DNA of 64,000 bases, from contig JAWLBI010000001.1 of NCBI GenBank assembly GCA_041394985.1, positions 1,488,001 to 1,552,000 on the forward strand. The letters are read 5' to 3'. Shown one piece after another: positions 15,941-24,648 of the stretch (positions are counted from its first letter, which is position 1; each line of letters starts with the position of its first letter). A program made the translations under genes and the position numbers. This DNA is from JAGLON01 sp041394985. GTDB taxonomy: Bacteria > Zixibacteria > MSB-5A5 > GN15 > JAAZOE01. Below the pieces are notes generated by a model. It saw only the letters and a list, made by a program, of their open reading frames with translations, searched no databases and was not told the origin of the DNA.

Positions 15941-16635
15941 TGGCGAATAAATTCTTCGGTTGGAAAATGGATTTGGGGAGCCGCCCGTACAAGGCGGCTC
16001 TCGCATGGCAAGAGCGTATGGTCGCCTATCGTCAGCACGGCACCGTGCGCGATACGCTGTTTTACCTGTCGCATCCGGATGTCATCACGATCGGTAAAAA
16101 CATCGACGAGAAAGATATCCCGAAGATCAATGGCGTCGAGTGTCATCGCATCACGCGCGGTGGCGGTGTCACGTATCATGGCCCGGGACAATTAGTCGTT
16201 TATCCGATTTTCGACCTCAAGCGCCGCGGTAAAGACCTGCACAAATTCATTTTCGATATCGAAGAGGGAATCATTCAGGCGCTGGGGACATTCGGCATCA
16301 AGTGTCGCCGATACGATGAGCATACCGGCGTGTGGGTGAAGCGCAAAAAAATCGCATCGATCGGCATCGCCGTTAAGCGCTGGATTTCATATCATGGCGC
16401 GGCGATTAATTTATCGACCGACCTGAGCAAATTCAATTCGATCAATCCCTGCGGTTTCGATCCCAAGGTCATGACCAGCGCCAAAGAAGAACTCGGCCGC
16501 GAAATCCCCATGGAGAATTTCATGGAGCGGCTCACCGAGGTATACTCGATGATATTCGACACGGCGTTTTATGATCTGGACATGGAAGAGTTGATCGAGA
16601 TCATCAGCCTCGAAGAATCCAGTCAATCGTTGTAA
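15940..16635 (+). CDS. lipB: Octanoyl-[ACP]:protein N-octanoyltransferase
   Basis: A 231-residue LipB that moves octanoate from acyl-carrier protein to lipoyl lysines. Signature RGGGVTYHGPGQLVVYP lies at 73-89, the catalytic Lys137 in KIASIGIAV and the acyl-thioester Cys171 in INPCGF. The start codon overlaps the stop of the E2 gene, a clear translational coupling and functional link. No lipA follows; the next 500 bases are repeats. Confidence 0.94.
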   Translation: MANKFFGWKMDLGSRPYKAALAWQERMVAYRQHGTVRDTLFYLSHPDVITIGKNIDEKDIPKINGVECHRITRGGGVTYHGPGQLVVYPIFDLKRRGKDLHKFIFDIEEGIIQALGTFGIKCRRYDEHTGVWVKRKKIASIGIAVKRWISYHGAAINLSTDLSKFNSINPCGFDPKVMTSAKEELGREIPMENFMERLTEVYSMIFDTAFYDLDMEELIEIISLEESSQSL

Positions 16636-17193
16636 TTAACCACCGCCTCTCATTATTCCCTTGTATGATTTAGTAGGGCGGATTCATTTTATAATCCGCC
16701 AATTCATATTTTATTAATACGCCGATATCAGGATGGCAGATTTGAAGACAAATCTGCCCTACGATTCTACCCGAAATTATGATTTGGCACATATGGCTCA
16801 ACCACCCCCCGGCCCCCTCCTTGGGAAGGAGGGGGAGGTTTTGGTTCGCGCTTCGCGCGGTGTCAAGACCACAGGGGTCTTGACCTACGAAAAATTCGTG
16901 CCCGATCCGCCACGGCGGATCCGCATCTGCCGGGGGAAATCGACTTGGCCCAAACCTCTTCAAAAACCAAGTAAACATCCTGTGATATAATAGGTTAACG
17001 TCAGAATATTGAGCCGGTTCTTATTGCGGATACGGGAACAATCTCCGAATTCATCGGTTTATAGTCAGCAAATACCATCATCCGTCCGTATTATATCTCG
17101 ATTGCCCGTAGGGCGTTTTTTTATTGCGGATAATGGATAAAATAGGTACATATTGTCGTGGCATGTTGTAAACAAAATAAGGGGAAGACAGAA
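16636..17193. repeat. Repeat-rich gap
   Basis: Contains GGCGGATT/AATCCGCC at 16677-16700; GGCAGATTTG/CAAATCTGCC at about 16736-16757; the module CCCCCGGCCCCCTCCTTGGG with its GGAGGGGGAG arm at 16801-16838 (copies at 29830 and 56222); GTCAAGACC/GGTCTTGAC at about 16861-16883; and a short GCCC/GGGC hairpin followed by a T-run at 17104-17122. The frames read through it are not genes. AGGGGAAG upstream of 17194 is the ribosome site of the next gene. Confidence 0.7.
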
Positions 17194-17952
17194 ATGGCTG
17201 ATTGCAAGCCTCTGGAAGGCAAGACCGCCTTTGTATCGGGCGGAACGAAGGGAATCGGACTGGCTACGGCTTTGGGGCTGGCCGAACAAGGCGCAAATGT
17301 CGTCATCAATTATTTCCGCAGCCGCGATGCGGCCGATGACGCGGTTGAAAAGATAAAGAAATTCGGCGTCGAGTGCTATGCGCATCGCGCCAATATCGGC
17401 AAACACGATCAAATCCCGCCGATATTCGAGAAAATCAAGGAAAATTTCGGAGGCCTCGATATCATGGTCTCCAATGCGGCTCTCGGATTGTTTTCATCGG
17501 CCTTAACGATTAACGACAAAGCCTGGCATCTGGCCATGAATACTAATGCTCAGGCGCTGTTGGTGTGCGCCCAGCACGCCGTCGCGATGATGAAAAATCA
17601 TGGGCGTATCGTGGCCCTGTCCTCGCTCGGTTCCCAGCGCTATATTCCGGGCTATGCCGCGGTCGGCGTTTCCAAGGCCGCGATCGAAAATATCGTTAAG
17701 TATCTGGCCATCGAACTGGCTCCTCGACGCATTACCGTGAACTGCGTTTCGGGCGGATTTATAGATACGAATGCATTGTCCAGCTTCCCGAATTATCAGG
17801 ATTTGATTGATGAGGTCGTCCGCCGGACGCCGTTTGATCGTATCGGGACGCCTGAGGAAATCGCCGATGTCGTTGTCTTCCTCTGCGGTCCCAAGGCGAC
17901 GTGGTTGACCGGCCAAACAATAATCGTTGACGGGGGCTACTCTTTGGCGTAA
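17194..17952 (+). CDS. fabL: Enoyl-[ACP] reductase III (FabL-type SDR)
   Basis: A 252-residue short-chain dehydrogenase that fits FabL, the NADPH-dependent enoyl-ACP reductase of fatty-acid synthesis. The nucleotide motif is SGGTKGIG (15-22). The catalytic pair is Tyr154 and Lys161 with six residues between, in GYAAVGVSKAA; YX6K marks enoyl reductases, while ordinary SDR oxidoreductases have YX3K. The segments SSLGSQRY, CVSGGFIDTNAL and the ending GQTIIVDGGYSL also match FabL. I start at the ATG at 17194 because AGGGGAAG precedes it; an earlier in-frame start at 17158 lacks a ribosome site. It is monocistronic with its own terminator. If it is the only enoyl reductase, the organism may tolerate triclosan-type inhibitors, which is inference. 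Confidence 0.85.
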   Translation: MADCKPLEGKTAFVSGGTKGIGLATALGLAEQGANVVINYFRSRDAADDAVEKIKKFGVECYAHRANIGKHDQIPPIFEKIKENFGGLDIMVSNAALGLFSSALTINDKAWHLAMNTNAQALLVCAQHAVAMMKNHGRIVALSSLGSQRYIPGYAAVGVSKAAIENIVKYLAIELAPRRITVNCVSGGFIDTNALSSFPNYQDLIDEVVRRTPFDRIGTPEEIADVVVFLCGPKATWLTGQTIIVDGGYSLA

Positions 17953-17999
17953 ATTATAGTGTGCACTGCGCACTCAGAGCACGTTGAGCACACCACAAG

Positions 18000-18038
18000 G
18001 GGCGCGTCGAGGACTACCGGCGCGCCCTTCCTTTTTTT
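18000..18038 (+). terminator. Rho-independent terminator of fabL
   Basis: GGGCGCG (18000-18006) pairs with CGCGCCC (18021-18027), followed by a pyrimidine tract ending in seven T. Confidence 0.8.
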
Positions 18039-18304
18039 GTATTTTAATGATTGCCTAGATCTGCAATTGAATTTTATGTTGGCGCACGGGGACGTACGCC
18101 GACCACGGGAAATTCCCCTGGATTCCCGCTTTCGCGGGAATGACAATATAGAGAAATGTATGACAAAGAATACTTCGTATTCTTTTGGCAGGAGCACAGG
18201 GCTCCTGCCCTACTCTGATGTCGAAACCACAGGGGTTTCGACCTACAAGATTCGCGCATCGCGCGAATGGCAGGTCCCAATGGGGACGCGGCCCTACAGA
18301 GGGA
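18039..18304. repeat. Mosaic of dispersed hairpins
   Basis: Repeats the module order seen at 730-985: a GCGCACGGGGACGTAC segment, CCCGCTTTCGCGGG at about 18125, AGAATACTTCGTATTCT at about 18167-18183, GGCAGGAGC/GCTCCTGCC at 18189-18211, GTCGAAACC/GGTTTCGAC at about 18221-18242, and a CGCGCATCGCGCG palindrome at about 18253. No gene; the plus and minus frames through it are repeat translations. Confidence 0.7.
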
Positions 18305-19210
18305 TTATTTCGAGATTTTGCGGGTGCGCCATTCGATGATACGGATAAATACGACGCCGGACACGATCAGTATGCCGCCGATCATCTCGCGCAACGATGG
18401 ATGCGTTCCCAGTATCGCCAGTGTGATCAACCCGGCGAAGAACGGCTGGCTCTGTACAATAATCGATGCCCGCGAGATATTGATTCGCTCCATCGCCTTG
18501 AGATATCCCATCCGCCCGGCATAGGGGAGACAGAATCCTGCCGCGGCCAGGGTCAGCAATATGCGCATGTCCGTCACCCAGATAAATTGCCCGGTAATGT
18601 TTCCGACTATCAGGAAGATGCACACCATCACGATACCGCGATAAAATACCAGGCTGCGCGGCTTGATGCGGGATATTCTCGCTTTAATTGCCACCTCGGC
18701 TGCGCCGACGAATACCGCGCTGATCGTCACCAGCAGAATCGCATTGGACAACTCGACCGATGCGCCGTACCGCATCACAAAAATCCCGGCGACAACGAAG
18801 GCCAGTCCGAATAATTCCGCCTTGCTGATGCGCTCCTTGAGGAATATCATCGCGAGGATAATCGTCATCATCAGTTCCAGCCGAGATAAAAACGATACCG
18901 TCGCCGGTTCGGTGTATGATATGGCGGTGAACAAACAGAGTGTCGAACCGCTGAACAGTACGCCGAGGAGTGCAAAAAATCCCAGGTGCCTCAGCGGAAC
19001 GGCAATCGTTTCCTTTACCTTTCCATTAATTGCGGCGTCGATGAGGATAATCGGCGAGCCGAAGAAAAAAACATAGGTGTTGAAGGTCAGGGGCGGGATT
19101 TCATCGAGCACCGTCTTGGCCAGCGCCAGTCCGGTCGCGGTCGTGACCGCCGATACGATGGCCCAGAGATCGCCCGCCATGCGAGGCGACCACTCAGAGG
19201 GCCGGTTCAT
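18305..19210 (-). CDS. EamA-family (DMT superfamily) transporter
   Basis: A 301-residue membrane protein with about ten hydrophobic helices in two repeated halves (about 12-145 and 155-295), the layout of EamA/DMT exporters of metabolites or amino acids. The motifs TEPATVSFLSRLELMM and RASIIVQSQPFFAGL lie at the same place in each half, ending near GILIVSGVVFI. Substrate is unknown. It is the last gene of a minus-strand operon and its start overlaps the end of lgt by 17 bases. Confidence 0.85.
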   Translation of the reverse strand: MNRPSEWSPRMAGDLWAIVSAVTTATGLALAKTVLDEIPPLTFNTYVFFFGSPIILIDAAINGKVKETIAVPLRHLGFFALLGVLFSGSTLCLFTAISYTEPATVSFLSRLELMMTIILAMIFLKERISKAELFGLAFVVAGIFVMRYGASVELSNAILLVTISAVFVGAAEVAIKARISRIKPRSLVFYRGIVMVCIFLIVGNITGQFIWVTDMRILLTLAAAGFCLPYAGRMGYLKAMERINISRASIIVQSQPFFAGLITLAILGTHPSLREMIGGILIVSGVVFIRIIEWRTRKISK

Positions 19211-20024
19211 TCGACTCCGGAGTATCGTTTCGGTGCAGATTCCGTGGCGCTGCTAAATAGATAATGATGCCGATAATAAAGAGACTCACTGCCACGAGTT
19301 GATTGTAGGTTGCCTCCATGCCGAAAATCGGCAGCGTCATTTCTACTTCATAGTAGCGCAGCGGCTCGATGATGAATCGAAACAGCGATTCCAATACGAA
19401 TAACACGGCCAACACTTGGCCGTCGAATGTTTTCTTTTTAAGGATATACCAGAGCAGGAAAAACAATATCAATCCATACAGCGATGAATACAATTGCGTC
19501 GGATGAATCGGCTGCGAGCCGTAGAAGTATTCAGGAATGGACCCGGTCGGGAATGTCACACCCCAGGGTAATTCGGTCGGTGTTCCGAAGCAGCAACCAT
19601 TGAGAAAACAGCCGATGCGCGATATGGCCAATCCCAGTCCGAGCGTCGGCGCGAACAGATCGAAAATCGCCAGCAGCGGCAGTCGTTTCATAAAGATGTA
19701 GATGCATGCGCCGCCGATTGCGGCCAGCACACCACCGTACAGATTCAATCCCGAGATTCCGAATTGTCCCGATTGAAACGGGTTAAAGGCATCGAACAGG
19801 TTGTCCTGAAAATCTGTCCAGTGCAGCAGGACAAAGGCGATTCGAGCGCCAACAACACCTCCGATGATGAGGAAATATGCGACATTGAACAACGAATCGA
19901 TGGGGATTCGTTCGATGGCGGCACGCCTTTTGAAAAACCACACGCCGGCCACGAATGCCAGGGCGAGCATCAATCCATAGCTATGAATGGTGATGGGGCC
20001 GATATCAATAATATCTGGATGCAT
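19194..20024 (-). CDS. lgt: Prolipoprotein diacylglyceryl transferase
   Basis: A 276-residue inner-membrane enzyme that transfers diacylglyceryl from phosphatidylglycerol to the lipobox cysteine of prolipoproteins. Visible motifs are HSYGLMLAL near the N-terminus, ISRIGCFLNGCCFG in the middle and HPTQLYSSL, with several membrane helices. It overlaps both neighbours (20 bases with the PAP2 gene, 17 with EamA). Its products would include the lipoproteins encoded at 35843 and 44348. Confidence 0.93.
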   Translation of the reverse strand: MHPDIIDIGPITIHSYGLMLALAFVAGVWFFKRRAAIERIPIDSLFNVAYFLIIGGVVGARIAFVLLHWTDFQDNLFDAFNPFQSGQFGISGLNLYGGVLAAIGGACIYIFMKRLPLLAIFDLFAPTLGLGLAISRIGCFLNGCCFGTPTELPWGVTFPTGSIPEYFYGSQPIHPTQLYSSLYGLILFFLLWYILKKKTFDGQVLAVLFVLESLFRFIIEPLRYYEVEMTLPIFGMEATYNQLVAVSLFIIGIIIYLAAPRNLHRNDTPESNEPAL

Positions 20025-20982
20025 AGCGGTCGCTCATTTTTAACGCCTCAGCCGCTTCGGCTTTGTCTCGGTCTTTCTTGAGCGGATAAAAATACAGAGT
20101 CAGCCAGATCGCGGCGATGCCGATAATATATCCCACGACAACATCGCTGACATAATGGAACCTGCCATAGACCGTGCTGATGGAGAGAATGGCAAGGATA
20201 ACGGCGAGAAACCAGGCGCGCCTGCCGTAAACTTTGATTGCAAAATACGTGACGACCAGAGCCTCACCGCAGTGCGAGGATGGCATGGCGCCGCCGCGAA
20301 AGGCACCATTGCTGATGACATAGTCGACTAATTGCCGGAAAAACGGCCCGGTTATGGCGTTTTGATAGGTGTCGACGAACACATGGCGCGGGCCCTCGAC
20401 GGGATAGAAGATGAAAATCAGGTAGGAGATGAAAAACGTGGCGCAGGTAGCCGTCATGAACCGCTTGATTTCCGCATCGCGCTTGTTGAAAATGAGAACG
20501 AGCGATAGGCCGATGATGAGGAAATAGTATGAGAAATATCCGGCTGACATGATTTCCGTGACAATGACATTGAGGTGCTGATCCCACCAGACGGTCGGGC
20601 TGACGCCGAAAACAGCCCGCTCGAGATTAATGACCTGATAGTCGAGGAAATCCGGATACACGATATGCACGAGCTTTCCGACGGTGGTATAGAAAAACGT
20701 CATCAGGATGACGGGGTAGAGCAGTCGCAGGAATACCGCGAAGCGGTTCGTTTTATCATTCAGGAAAATGGCCAGCAGGCAGACTAACGCGATGACGCCG
20801 AAGTGAAATGCCAGTACGACATAAAAGTCTTCGATCGGTCGCGCGAAGTTGAATGTCAGGACAATGATGATCCAGCAATAGATCAGGGCCATATGATCGT
20901 ACGGCAGCAGCCTTTCGGCGAACCGCTCGAACAGGCCTTTTTTATCCTTTTTCTTCCTGAAAACCCGCGATGACAATGACAA
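20005..20982 (-). CDS. PAP2-superfamily membrane phosphatase / lipid phosphotransferase
   Basis: A 325-residue multi-spanning protein of the PAP2 (type 2 phosphatidic acid phosphatase) superfamily. The three signature parts are FYPVEGPRH, GGAMPSSHCGEAL and YGRFHYVSDVVVG, holding the catalytic histidines. The layout, with several helices before the active site, resembles the inositol-phosphoryl-ceramide synthase-like (AUR1-type) branch, so it may make or dephosphorylate a lipid head group. The gene lies between rsmI (41-base overlap) and lgt (20-base overlap). Confidence 0.85.
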   Translation of the reverse strand: MSLSSRVFRKKKDKKGLFERFAERLLPYDHMALIYCWIIIVLTFNFARPIEDFYVVLAFHFGVIALVCLLAIFLNDKTNRFAVFLRLLYPVILMTFFYTTVGKLVHIVYPDFLDYQVINLERAVFGVSPTVWWDQHLNVIVTEIMSAGYFSYYFLIIGLSLVLIFNKRDAEIKRFMTATCATFFISYLIFIFYPVEGPRHVFVDTYQNAITGPFFRQLVDYVISNGAFRGGAMPSSHCGEALVVTYFAIKVYGRRAWFLAVILAILSISTVYGRFHYVSDVVVGYIIGIAAIWLTLYFYPLKKDRDKAEAAEALKMSDRYASRYY

Positions 20983-21640
20983 ACTCTCCCTTTGCCGTTA
21001 TTTCCTCGGCGCGCTCGGCCAACTCCTCGGCCGTACCCCGAATATATTCCTCGTGCAGCTTACTGATTTCTCTCGCGATACAAATTTGGCGCGAGCCGAA
21101 TACCTCGGCAATGTCAATCAATGATTTTTTAATGCGGTGCACCGATTCATAGATCACAATCGTGTGCGGAAATTCGAGTAATGCCTCCAGCCGTTTTTTG
21201 CGCTTGCCGGATTTGACCGGCAGAAAACCCTCGAATAGAAATCGGTCCGTCGGCATTCCCGATGCCGTCAGGGCAGGGATGGCCGCCGTTGCGCCGGGCA
21301 GCGCCTCGATAGTGATTCCATTTTCAATGGCCGCCGTCACAACTCGAAAGGCCGGATCGGACAGGCCCGGGCTGCCGCCGTCGGATATCACGGCAACAGA
21401 TTGACCCTCTTGCAGCATGGCAATAATCTGCGGCACGCGCCCGGCTTCGTTATGCTCGAAGTAGCTGATTTTCTTTTTAGTGATTCCAAAATTCGCCAGC
21501 AACTGGCCGCTCCGCCGAGTGTCTTCGCACGCGATGACATCGACCGCCTCGAGCGTCTCCAGCGCCCGCTGCGTGATGTCTTTCAGATTCCCGATGGGTG
21601 TCGGAATCAGATACAGCTTTCCAACTATTGTTTCTGTCAT
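20942..21640 (-). CDS. rsmI: 16S rRNA (cytidine-1402 2'-O)-methyltransferase
   Basis: A 232-residue tetrapyrrole-methylase-fold enzyme that methylates the 2'-O of C1402 in the decoding centre of 16S rRNA. Motifs: LYLIPTPIGNLKDIT at the N-terminus, ACEDTRRSG, VISDGGSPGLSDP and the substrate loop MPTDRFLFEGFLP. It is shorter than the E. coli enzyme at the C-terminus. It follows nadE by five bases and overlaps the PAP2 gene. Confidence 0.94.
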   Translation of the reverse strand: MTETIVGKLYLIPTPIGNLKDITQRALETLEAVDVIACEDTRRSGQLLANFGITKKKISYFEHNEAGRVPQIIAMLQEGQSVAVISDGGSPGLSDPAFRVVTAAIENGITIEALPGATAAIPALTASGMPTDRFLFEGFLPVKSGKRKKRLEALLEFPHTIVIYESVHRIKKSLIDIAEVFGSRQICIAREISKLHEEYIRGTAEELAERAEEITAKGEFVIVIAGFQEEKG

Positions 21641-21645
21641 AGTAC

Positions 21646-22449
21646 CTATTTGAATGCGACCGATTGCGGCACCGGTTTAGTGCCGAGTAAATCCGTTTTC
21701 GGCAGCGCTCGCTTGAATGCGAATTGATTGATTCGCTTTTCGACCATGCGAATGATATCCTCGGTCGCGCCGGTCTCTTTGAGCGCCGCAATCGAGCTTT
21801 CGTTTTCCTCGACAATCAAGTGCAATAACTTGTCGGCCAGCTTATAACTGAGACCGAGTTCGCCCTCGTCGGTTTGGTTCGGCCACAAGTCCGCGGTCGG
21901 GCTCTTTGTGATAACTTGCTTTGGGATTCCGAGGTGTTCTGCCAGCGCCCACACATCGCGCTTGTAAAGGCCACCAAGGGGATTGAACGAGCAGGCCGCA
22001 TCGCCATACCAGGTGGCATAACCGAGACAAATTTCGGTCTTATTTGATGTTCCCAGCACTAATCTGCCGTCGCGCGCGGCGATGTCGAATAATACCGACA
22101 TCCGCTCGCGAGCGCATTTGTTTCCTCGGCGCAGAGGAGAGGCGTCGCTGTTGCCGAAATAGGTATCGACCATGGGTGAAATTTCAATTTTTTCCACAGC
22201 AAAACCGAATGTGTCGGCGACGGCTCGTGCATCGGCCTCGGATTGCGGCGAAGAGCTTTTATACGGCATAATGAGGCCGAGAATCTTATCGGCGCCGAGC
22301 GCCCTGGCTCCAAGTGCCGCCGATACCGAAGAATCGACTCCGCCCGACAGGCCGACGACCAGTTTGTCGTATCCGGTTTCCGATGCGATCGAGCGGATAA
22401 AACCGGTCAGTTTTTCGCATAATTCTGCACTATTTCTCAAAGCTGTCAT
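21646..22449 (-). CDS. nadE: NAD+ synthetase (ammonia-dependent)
   Basis: A 267-residue N-type ATP pyrophosphatase that amidates nicotinate adenine dinucleotide to NAD. The PP-loop VVGLSGGVDSSV lies near residue 35, followed by IMPYKSSSPQSEADA and LGTSNKTEICLGY. No glutaminase (nitrilase) domain is attached, so it is the ammonia-using form. It is the first gene of the operon nadE-rsmI-PAP2-lgt-EamA and is divergent from ssb. Confidence 0.93.
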   Translation of the reverse strand: MTALRNSAELCEKLTGFIRSIASETGYDKLVVGLSGGVDSSVSAALGARALGADKILGLIMPYKSSSPQSEADARAVADTFGFAVEKIEISPMVDTYFGNSDASPLRRGNKCARERMSVLFDIAARDGRLVLGTSNKTEICLGYATWYGDAACSFNPLGGLYKRDVWALAEHLGIPKQVITKSPTADLWPNQTDEGELGLSYKLADKLLHLIVEENESSIAALKETGATEDIIRMVEKRINQFAFKRALPKTDLLGTKPVPQSVAFK

Positions 22450-22530
22450 ATGTAAATCCTTTGTTGTCCAAATATATAGATTTTAATTGTCCAATCAACC
22501 AATTTGTGATAGACATCGCTTCCGCCCGTA

Positions 22531-22559
22531 TTGACATTGTACGGAGCATCTCCTATATT
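22531..22559 (+). promoter_or_regulatory. Sigma-70 promoter of ssb
   Basis: Perfect TTGACA (22531) and TATATT (22554) with a 17-base spacer, 30 bases before the ATG of ssb. One of the strongest-looking promoters in the window, fitting a highly expressed gene. Confidence 0.82.
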
Positions 22560-22588
22560 GGCCCAAACAAATTCAGAAAGGGAAGACT

Positions 22589-23014
22589 ATGGCATCGGTT
22601 AATAAGGCTATAATCATCGGTAATCTCGGTTCCGACCCTGAATTGCGCTATACCGCAGGTGGACAGGCCGTCGCCAATTTCAGCGTCGCGACGACCGAAA
22701 AATGGCGGGATAAAGAGGGGCAGATGCAGGAATCGACTGAATGGCATCGCATTGTCCTCTGGGCGCGCCAGGCCGAAGTCGCCAAGGAATATCTGAAAAA
22801 GGGAAGCTCGGTCTATATCGAAGGCAAAATCCAGACCCGCAGCTATGACGATAAAGACGGTAACAAGCGCTATATCACCGAAATCGTGGGCCAGCGCATG
22901 CAGTTCCTGGGCGGCCGCGGTGCAGGCGGCGGTGGGAGTGACAGCGGAGCGGCTCCGCCTCCTCAGGGGCCTCCGGGCGACTTTGACGGCGAGGATGAGG
23001 ATCTGCCGTTCTAA
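22589..23014 (+). CDS. ssb: Single-stranded DNA-binding protein
   Basis: A 141-residue SSB. The OB fold occupies about 1-110 (VNKAIIIGNLGSDPELR, WHRIVLWARQAEVAKEYL, GSSVYIEGKIQTRSY), followed by a Gly/Pro-rich disordered linker and the acidic tail EDEDLPF that docks partner proteins in replication and repair. GGGAAGA precedes the ATG. It stands alone, not in the common rpsF-ssb-rpsR operon, with its own promoter and terminator. Confidence 0.95.
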   Translation: MASVNKAIIIGNLGSDPELRYTAGGQAVANFSVATTEKWRDKEGQMQESTEWHRIVLWARQAEVAKEYLKKGSSVYIEGKIQTRSYDDKDGNKRYITEIVGQRMQFLGGRGAGGGGSDSGAAPPPQGPPGDFDGEDEDLPF

Positions 23015-23039
23015 AGACAATCGCAACATCCAAAGTCAC

Positions 23040-23078
23040 ACGAGCCGATTCCACAAAGAACCGGCTCGTTTTGTTTGT
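23040..23078 (+). terminator. Rho-independent terminator of ssb
   Basis: CGAGCCG (23041-23047) pairs with CGGCTCG (23062-23068), followed by TTTTGTTTG. Confidence 0.75.
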
Positions 23079-23598
23079 GGTATACATAACTCTCGTTATT
23101 CCGAATGAGGCCTTCTTAGGCCGAGTGAGGAATCCGTTCTTGTCTCTTCACGAGATGCTAATATCTCCTTCGCTTCGTTCAGGGTTGTGTACCCCGCGGC
23201 TTTGCCGTGGGGAATCTTCTGTAGGGGCCGGGTCCTCCGGCCCGAAGGAGTACGTGTATCATTGTCTGCGGTGTCTCATAATTCCATAAGACTTTTATAA
23301 ACCACTGCGTCATCGCGAGGGAGTCATTCCTATGACGACCGTCGCGATCTCAGGATGTATTCCTATACTATAGCGCCTATCATTGCATCCTGAGATTGCG
23401 ACGCCCTAAGAAGGGCTCGCAATGACCGCTACTTTTTGATAAATTCAGTAGTTGATAATAACTTAAAAAATAGCACGTCATTCTGAGAAGCGATGTCCCG
23501 TTTACGGGACGAGTGCCGAGGAATCTGCTCTTGTCATCCCCTCTTGAGAGGGGTGTCCCATGAAGGGGGACGGGGTGTGTTGTCGCGCCTTACGCGAA
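23079..23598. repeat. Repeat-rich gap with covarying hairpins
   Basis: No gene seen. Modules: GGCC-TTCTTA-GGCC tip at 23109-23122; CCGCGGC/GCCGTGG near 23190-23212; a GGGCCGG/CCGGCCC hairpin at about 23225-23244; GTCAT-TCCT-ATGAC tip at 23323-23336 inside a CATCGCGAG...CGCGATCTCAGGATG unit; the CATCCTGAGATTGCGAC unit at 23386-23426 with tip GCCC-TAAGAA-GGGC (23403-23416); GTCCCG-TTTA-CGGGAC at 23495-23510; and a CCCCTCTTGAGAGGGG hairpin near 23537-23553. Confidence 0.7.
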
Positions 23599-24555
23599 TT
23601 ATATGATTCCGTACTTTAGCTTGAATTCGTTTATCCAGTCATGATGGCGACCGGAGTCTTCAATTTTATCGACAAGTTGCTGAATGGTTACTCTCCCGAT
23701 TTTAGCGGCATGTTCCTTCGGAACAAAAGAAGTGAGAAACGGCCACAAACCTGCCTCACATCCATATTCTGAGGCTCTCAAGAAGGCGGGGTTTCTCTCA
23801 TCATGAAGGAGAACGAAGCAACCATTCTTTTTTAGTGCAAAAAGCGTTTCTCTGAAAAACTGGTAATAATTTGTAAAAGGGCAGATAGGTCCGGATGCAA
23901 GAGCCGTTTTATCAAAACCAAACTTTGCCATTAGCTCCCAGTATTTTCGCCCGATGTTATGAAGGTAACAACCATCACGTCCATACAAAACAGGATTTCT
24001 CCCGTCGCAATCCCCGCCGGAGAAAACGGAACAACCTCCGAATTCGTTCTCTTTGAGTTTTGCTTCAATGAATACTCTTGATTTCTCTCCGCAAACAGCC
24101 AAATCAATTGATGTCGGTTGTCTGCGATCTTCGTTGAATACATCCCTATCGTCAAATTCAAAGCTGGCCTCGATATCCCCATCGGGCCAGGGGAGTCCGA
24201 TATTCTCGCTAACTTTGCGCAATGGTTCGAGGTCATCTCTGACAACCAAAGGCCCCACCAGATTGAATATCATTGCCTGACTACTCAGACCGTGATGAAG
24301 GTATTTGTGGAGCGGAAATGAATCCTTGCCTTTATTCTCTTCACTCTGTTGATGGATATAATTGGCGACTTCCTCACAAATAATGTTTTGCGGCCAATCA
24401 CCATGGGATTTGAGGCAATAGGGCATTCTGGTATTGGTGGCATATTTATTTTTAGAAAACCATTTTGCGGCAGCATCCCGCAGTTCACGCTCAAATTCAT
24501 TGTAGCGTCTGTAGGGCCATGATTTGGCCAATTGTTTACTACTCTTATCAGTCAT
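23599..24555 (-). CDS. Putative PD-(D/E)XK nuclease (PGN_0703-like)
   Basis: A 318-residue protein resembling the PGN_0703 family of predicted restriction endonucleases. The nuclease core is seen as Asp151 in PTSIDLAVCG and Glu164-x-Lys166 in RVFIEAKLKENEFGG, i.e. the D...ExK pattern. The N-terminal half is helical with aromatic residues; the C-terminal part continues to PFTNYYQFFRETLFAL. No methyltransferase is adjacent, so if it cuts DNA it is either a solitary or modification-dependent enzyme, or acts in a role other than restriction. It lies between repeats and an exported protein, in a more AT-rich stretch than the housekeeping genes. Confidence 0.65.
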   Translation of the reverse strand: MTDKSSKQLAKSWPYRRYNEFERELRDAAAKWFSKNKYATNTRMPYCLKSHGDWPQNIICEEVANYIHQQSEENKGKDSFPLHKYLHHGLSSQAMIFNLVGPLVVRDDLEPLRKVSENIGLPWPDGDIEASFEFDDRDVFNEDRRQPTSIDLAVCGEKSRVFIEAKLKENEFGGCSVFSGGDCDGRNPVLYGRDGCYLHNIGRKYWELMAKFGFDKTALASGPICPFTNYYQFFRETLFALKKNGCFVLLHDERNPAFLRASEYGCEAGLWPFLTSFVPKEHAAKIGRVTIQQLVDKIEDSGRHHDWINEFKLKYGII

Positions 24556-24648
24556 TATTATCTCTTGTCTCTTTGTGCCCGGCAGATGTCCAAATCTGCC
24601 GCTTGAGGGTGCCCCACAGCTTGCTGCGGGTTGGCACTACTCGACACA

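Noticed and set aside
17959..18339. Plus and minus frames over the gap after fabL
   Set aside because: They translate a terminator and repeat hairpins shared with 730-985.
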